Below, piece by piece: positions 62,493 through 64,000 of a DNA stretch of 64,000 nucleotides (within the stretch, counting starts at the first letter, position 1; the number at the start of each line of letters is the position of its first letter). The stretch comes from Bidens hawaiensis (lineage: Eukaryota > Streptophyta > Magnoliopsida > Asterales > Asteraceae), in the NCBI GenBank assembly GCA_021521415.1, contig JAIQDT010000304.1, forward strand, positions 124,001 to 188,000, written 5' to 3'. A program made the translations under genes and the position numbers. The notes below the pieces were generated by a model. The model was not told the DNA's origin, did not search any database, and worked only from the letters and a program-made list of their open reading frames with translations.

Positions 62493-64000
62493 GTTCCGAA
62501 GAGACTTGAAGACCGGCGTGCCTCGATTTGCGTGCCAAGGAGGTGTTGATCAAGATTCTCGATATACGTGCCAACGTCGAAGTGCTGCCGGTGAGTTTAG
62601 AAAATAATACGCCGAACAAGGTAGGCATAATGCCCGAATATAATATTAATAAAATAATAAAAGTTTAGACCCTAGTCAAGGGTATAGTCAATACCACGAA
62701 AATAAAGAAAAGAAAAATAAAGAAATTATATAAAGAGAAAGATATAAATATAATTATTGGTTATAGATAAAGTGAAATTATTATTTAAATGATTTTAGAA
62801 AATAATAATAAAAGAAAAGAAATAAAATAAAAGTAAATGAAATAATCTTTATTAATAAAGATAGAAATATTATATATATATTGTTTATATGATTCATGTA
62901 CACTAAATAATGTATATATATATGTATGTATGTATGTATACGTTTTGAAAACTAGATTTTAGAAAAGAAAACATGACGGACTAAAGGTCCGAATAAGATA
63001 ATAAAGAATATATGATTTGAACTATAGGTTCAAACATACTACAAAAAAAGGAAAAAATAAAGTAGAAAATAGTTATAGTTGATAATATTATTTAAGTTTA
63101 TTCTTAAATAATAAGTAAAAGAAAAATATACGTTTCTTAATGAAGAAGAAACGTAGAGTTTAAGAAAAAGAAAACAAGTTAAACTAGAGGTCTACCTTGT
63201 AAAAGAAAAGAAAAGTAAATAAGTTAAAAAAAGAGTTTTAACTTGAAAAGGAAAAGAAAGAAATGTTAATTTAAACTAAAAGTTTAAAATAAAGAAAAGA
63301 TGTTTTGAACTAAAGGTTCATAAAGAAAATAAAATCGAGGTAAAGATTTTACAAAAGAGACTTGAGGTCTTAAGCCGGATTGTATATCCGACTAACAAAA
63401 AGTTATACTCGTACTGTAGGTTCGAGATAACAAAGAAAAGGGAAAGACCCTCGGACAGTGTATTGAAGCTTATTCAAATCAAAAAATTTATACTCGTACT
63501 ATAGGTGTGAGATGGAAACGGGAAAGACCTTCGGACGGTGTATTGAAGCTGATCCAAATCAAAAAGGTGAATACGCCCCAAACTTTACAAACTTGTTTTA
63601 AAATGAGTCAAACGTGTTAAATGAAAAGAATTACATGGGACTACGTGTCTCTAAAACGTTATAAACAAAAGTAAGCGCTAGCCCTCAGGCTGTCATGTAC
63701 GTTTGTTTGGATCCTTACATATGTGGTAATAAATTCGGTGGGCACACCGCGCCACACTTAGTCATGACCTCCGCCACGATAGGCCGGACCCAATTTGCAT
63801 CCGAGTGAGACTGATCAAGTGTATACGTATGGTACCTAAGTAATGTCGAGCGCTGCGGTGTTTGCTGGGGTGTTGTGTGTAAAGAATTGAGTTTATAATT
63901 GTGTTTGTTTTAAAGCTTGATTATTCCTAAGCCACGATGGGCCGAACCCAAGTTATGTCTCGAGGGGTAATCAAGTAAAAGAAAATATTTTTCGCGTCAG
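62493..64000 (+). repeat. Continuation of the long LTR begun at 54179; purine-rich, with short repeats
   Basis: GTTCCGAAGAG continues the CGAAGT-CGTGCC style of 54711-54834. A GCCGGTGAGTTTAG at about 62586 looks like a donor splice site. From about 62640 to 63560 the plus strand is strongly A/G-rich. Two ~85-bp units near 63402-63482 and 63489-63567 share ATACTCGTACT(A/G)TAGGT, AAAGACC(C/T)TCGGAC and GTGTATTGAAGCT. GCCACGAT(A/G)GGCCG(A/G)ACCCAA occurs at about 63771 and 63932. No gene; the LTR end lies beyond the window. Confidence 0.6.

Overview
This window looks like repeat-rich intergenic DNA from a flowering plant. It is built almost entirely of nested LTR retrotransposons. Every protein I recognise is a retroelement gag, protease, integrase, reverse transcriptase or RNase H, or an accessory ORF carried by such an element. 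Family impressions (Tekay chromovirus, Athila, Copia with a post-pol ORF, Cassandra TRIM) suggest a eudicot, perhaps Asteraceae, but that is recall and not a search. I see no host gene, rRNA or tRNA gene, CRISPR array or bacterial signal.

Layout. (1) 1-1973 and 25097-~25992: decayed Ty3 chromovirus, split by (2) a Tekay-type Ty3 element at 1974-25096 (TSD AAAAG, about 3.3 kb LTRs, intact 1,568-aa gag-pol, extra upstream ORF with a C-terminal membrane segment). (3) 4953-15381: minus-strand Copia-1 inside that element's 5' LTR (TSD AGTGT, identical 430-bp LTRs). (4) 25993-27798: 3' end and LTR of an Athila/Tat-like element. (5) 27799-28282 and 42022-44813: plus-strand Copia-A remnant, split by (6) element X (~600-bp LTRs at 28283 and 41420), itself split by (7) decayed minus-strand Ty3 element D at 31829-41270 (TSD ATAAA) with a Cassandra-like 5S segment at its primer site. 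(8) 44814-~46775: minus-strand Copia-B gag and LTR. (9) 46776-52813: Cassandra TRIM (256-bp LTRs), split by (10) pol-less Copia-C at 47105-52551 (TSD ACCAT). (11) 52820-54178: LTR-like fragment ending in a microsatellite. (12) 54179 to beyond the window: a long LTR split by (13) an Athila-like element at 54835-62492 with protease and RT deleted.

Relative age from LTR pairs read by eye: Copia-1 (no differences seen), then Tekay-1 and the Athila-like element (about 1% or less), Copia-C (a few percent), then D and Cassandra (roughly 10%).

The most interesting features are in the accessory parts. Three Copia elements carry a post-pol ORF, and the same elements carry family-specific repeated short motifs in their LTR or leader. 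In Copia-1 the motif forms a fixed dyad, GCGAAGTT-N6-AACTTCGC, once in each LTR and four times in the leader. The Tekay element has an upstream membrane-anchored ORF, and intron-like 3' splice sites sit just before both of its start codons. The Cassandra-like segment in D lies between two copies of the primer-site/LTR junction, which looks like a template-switch chimera.
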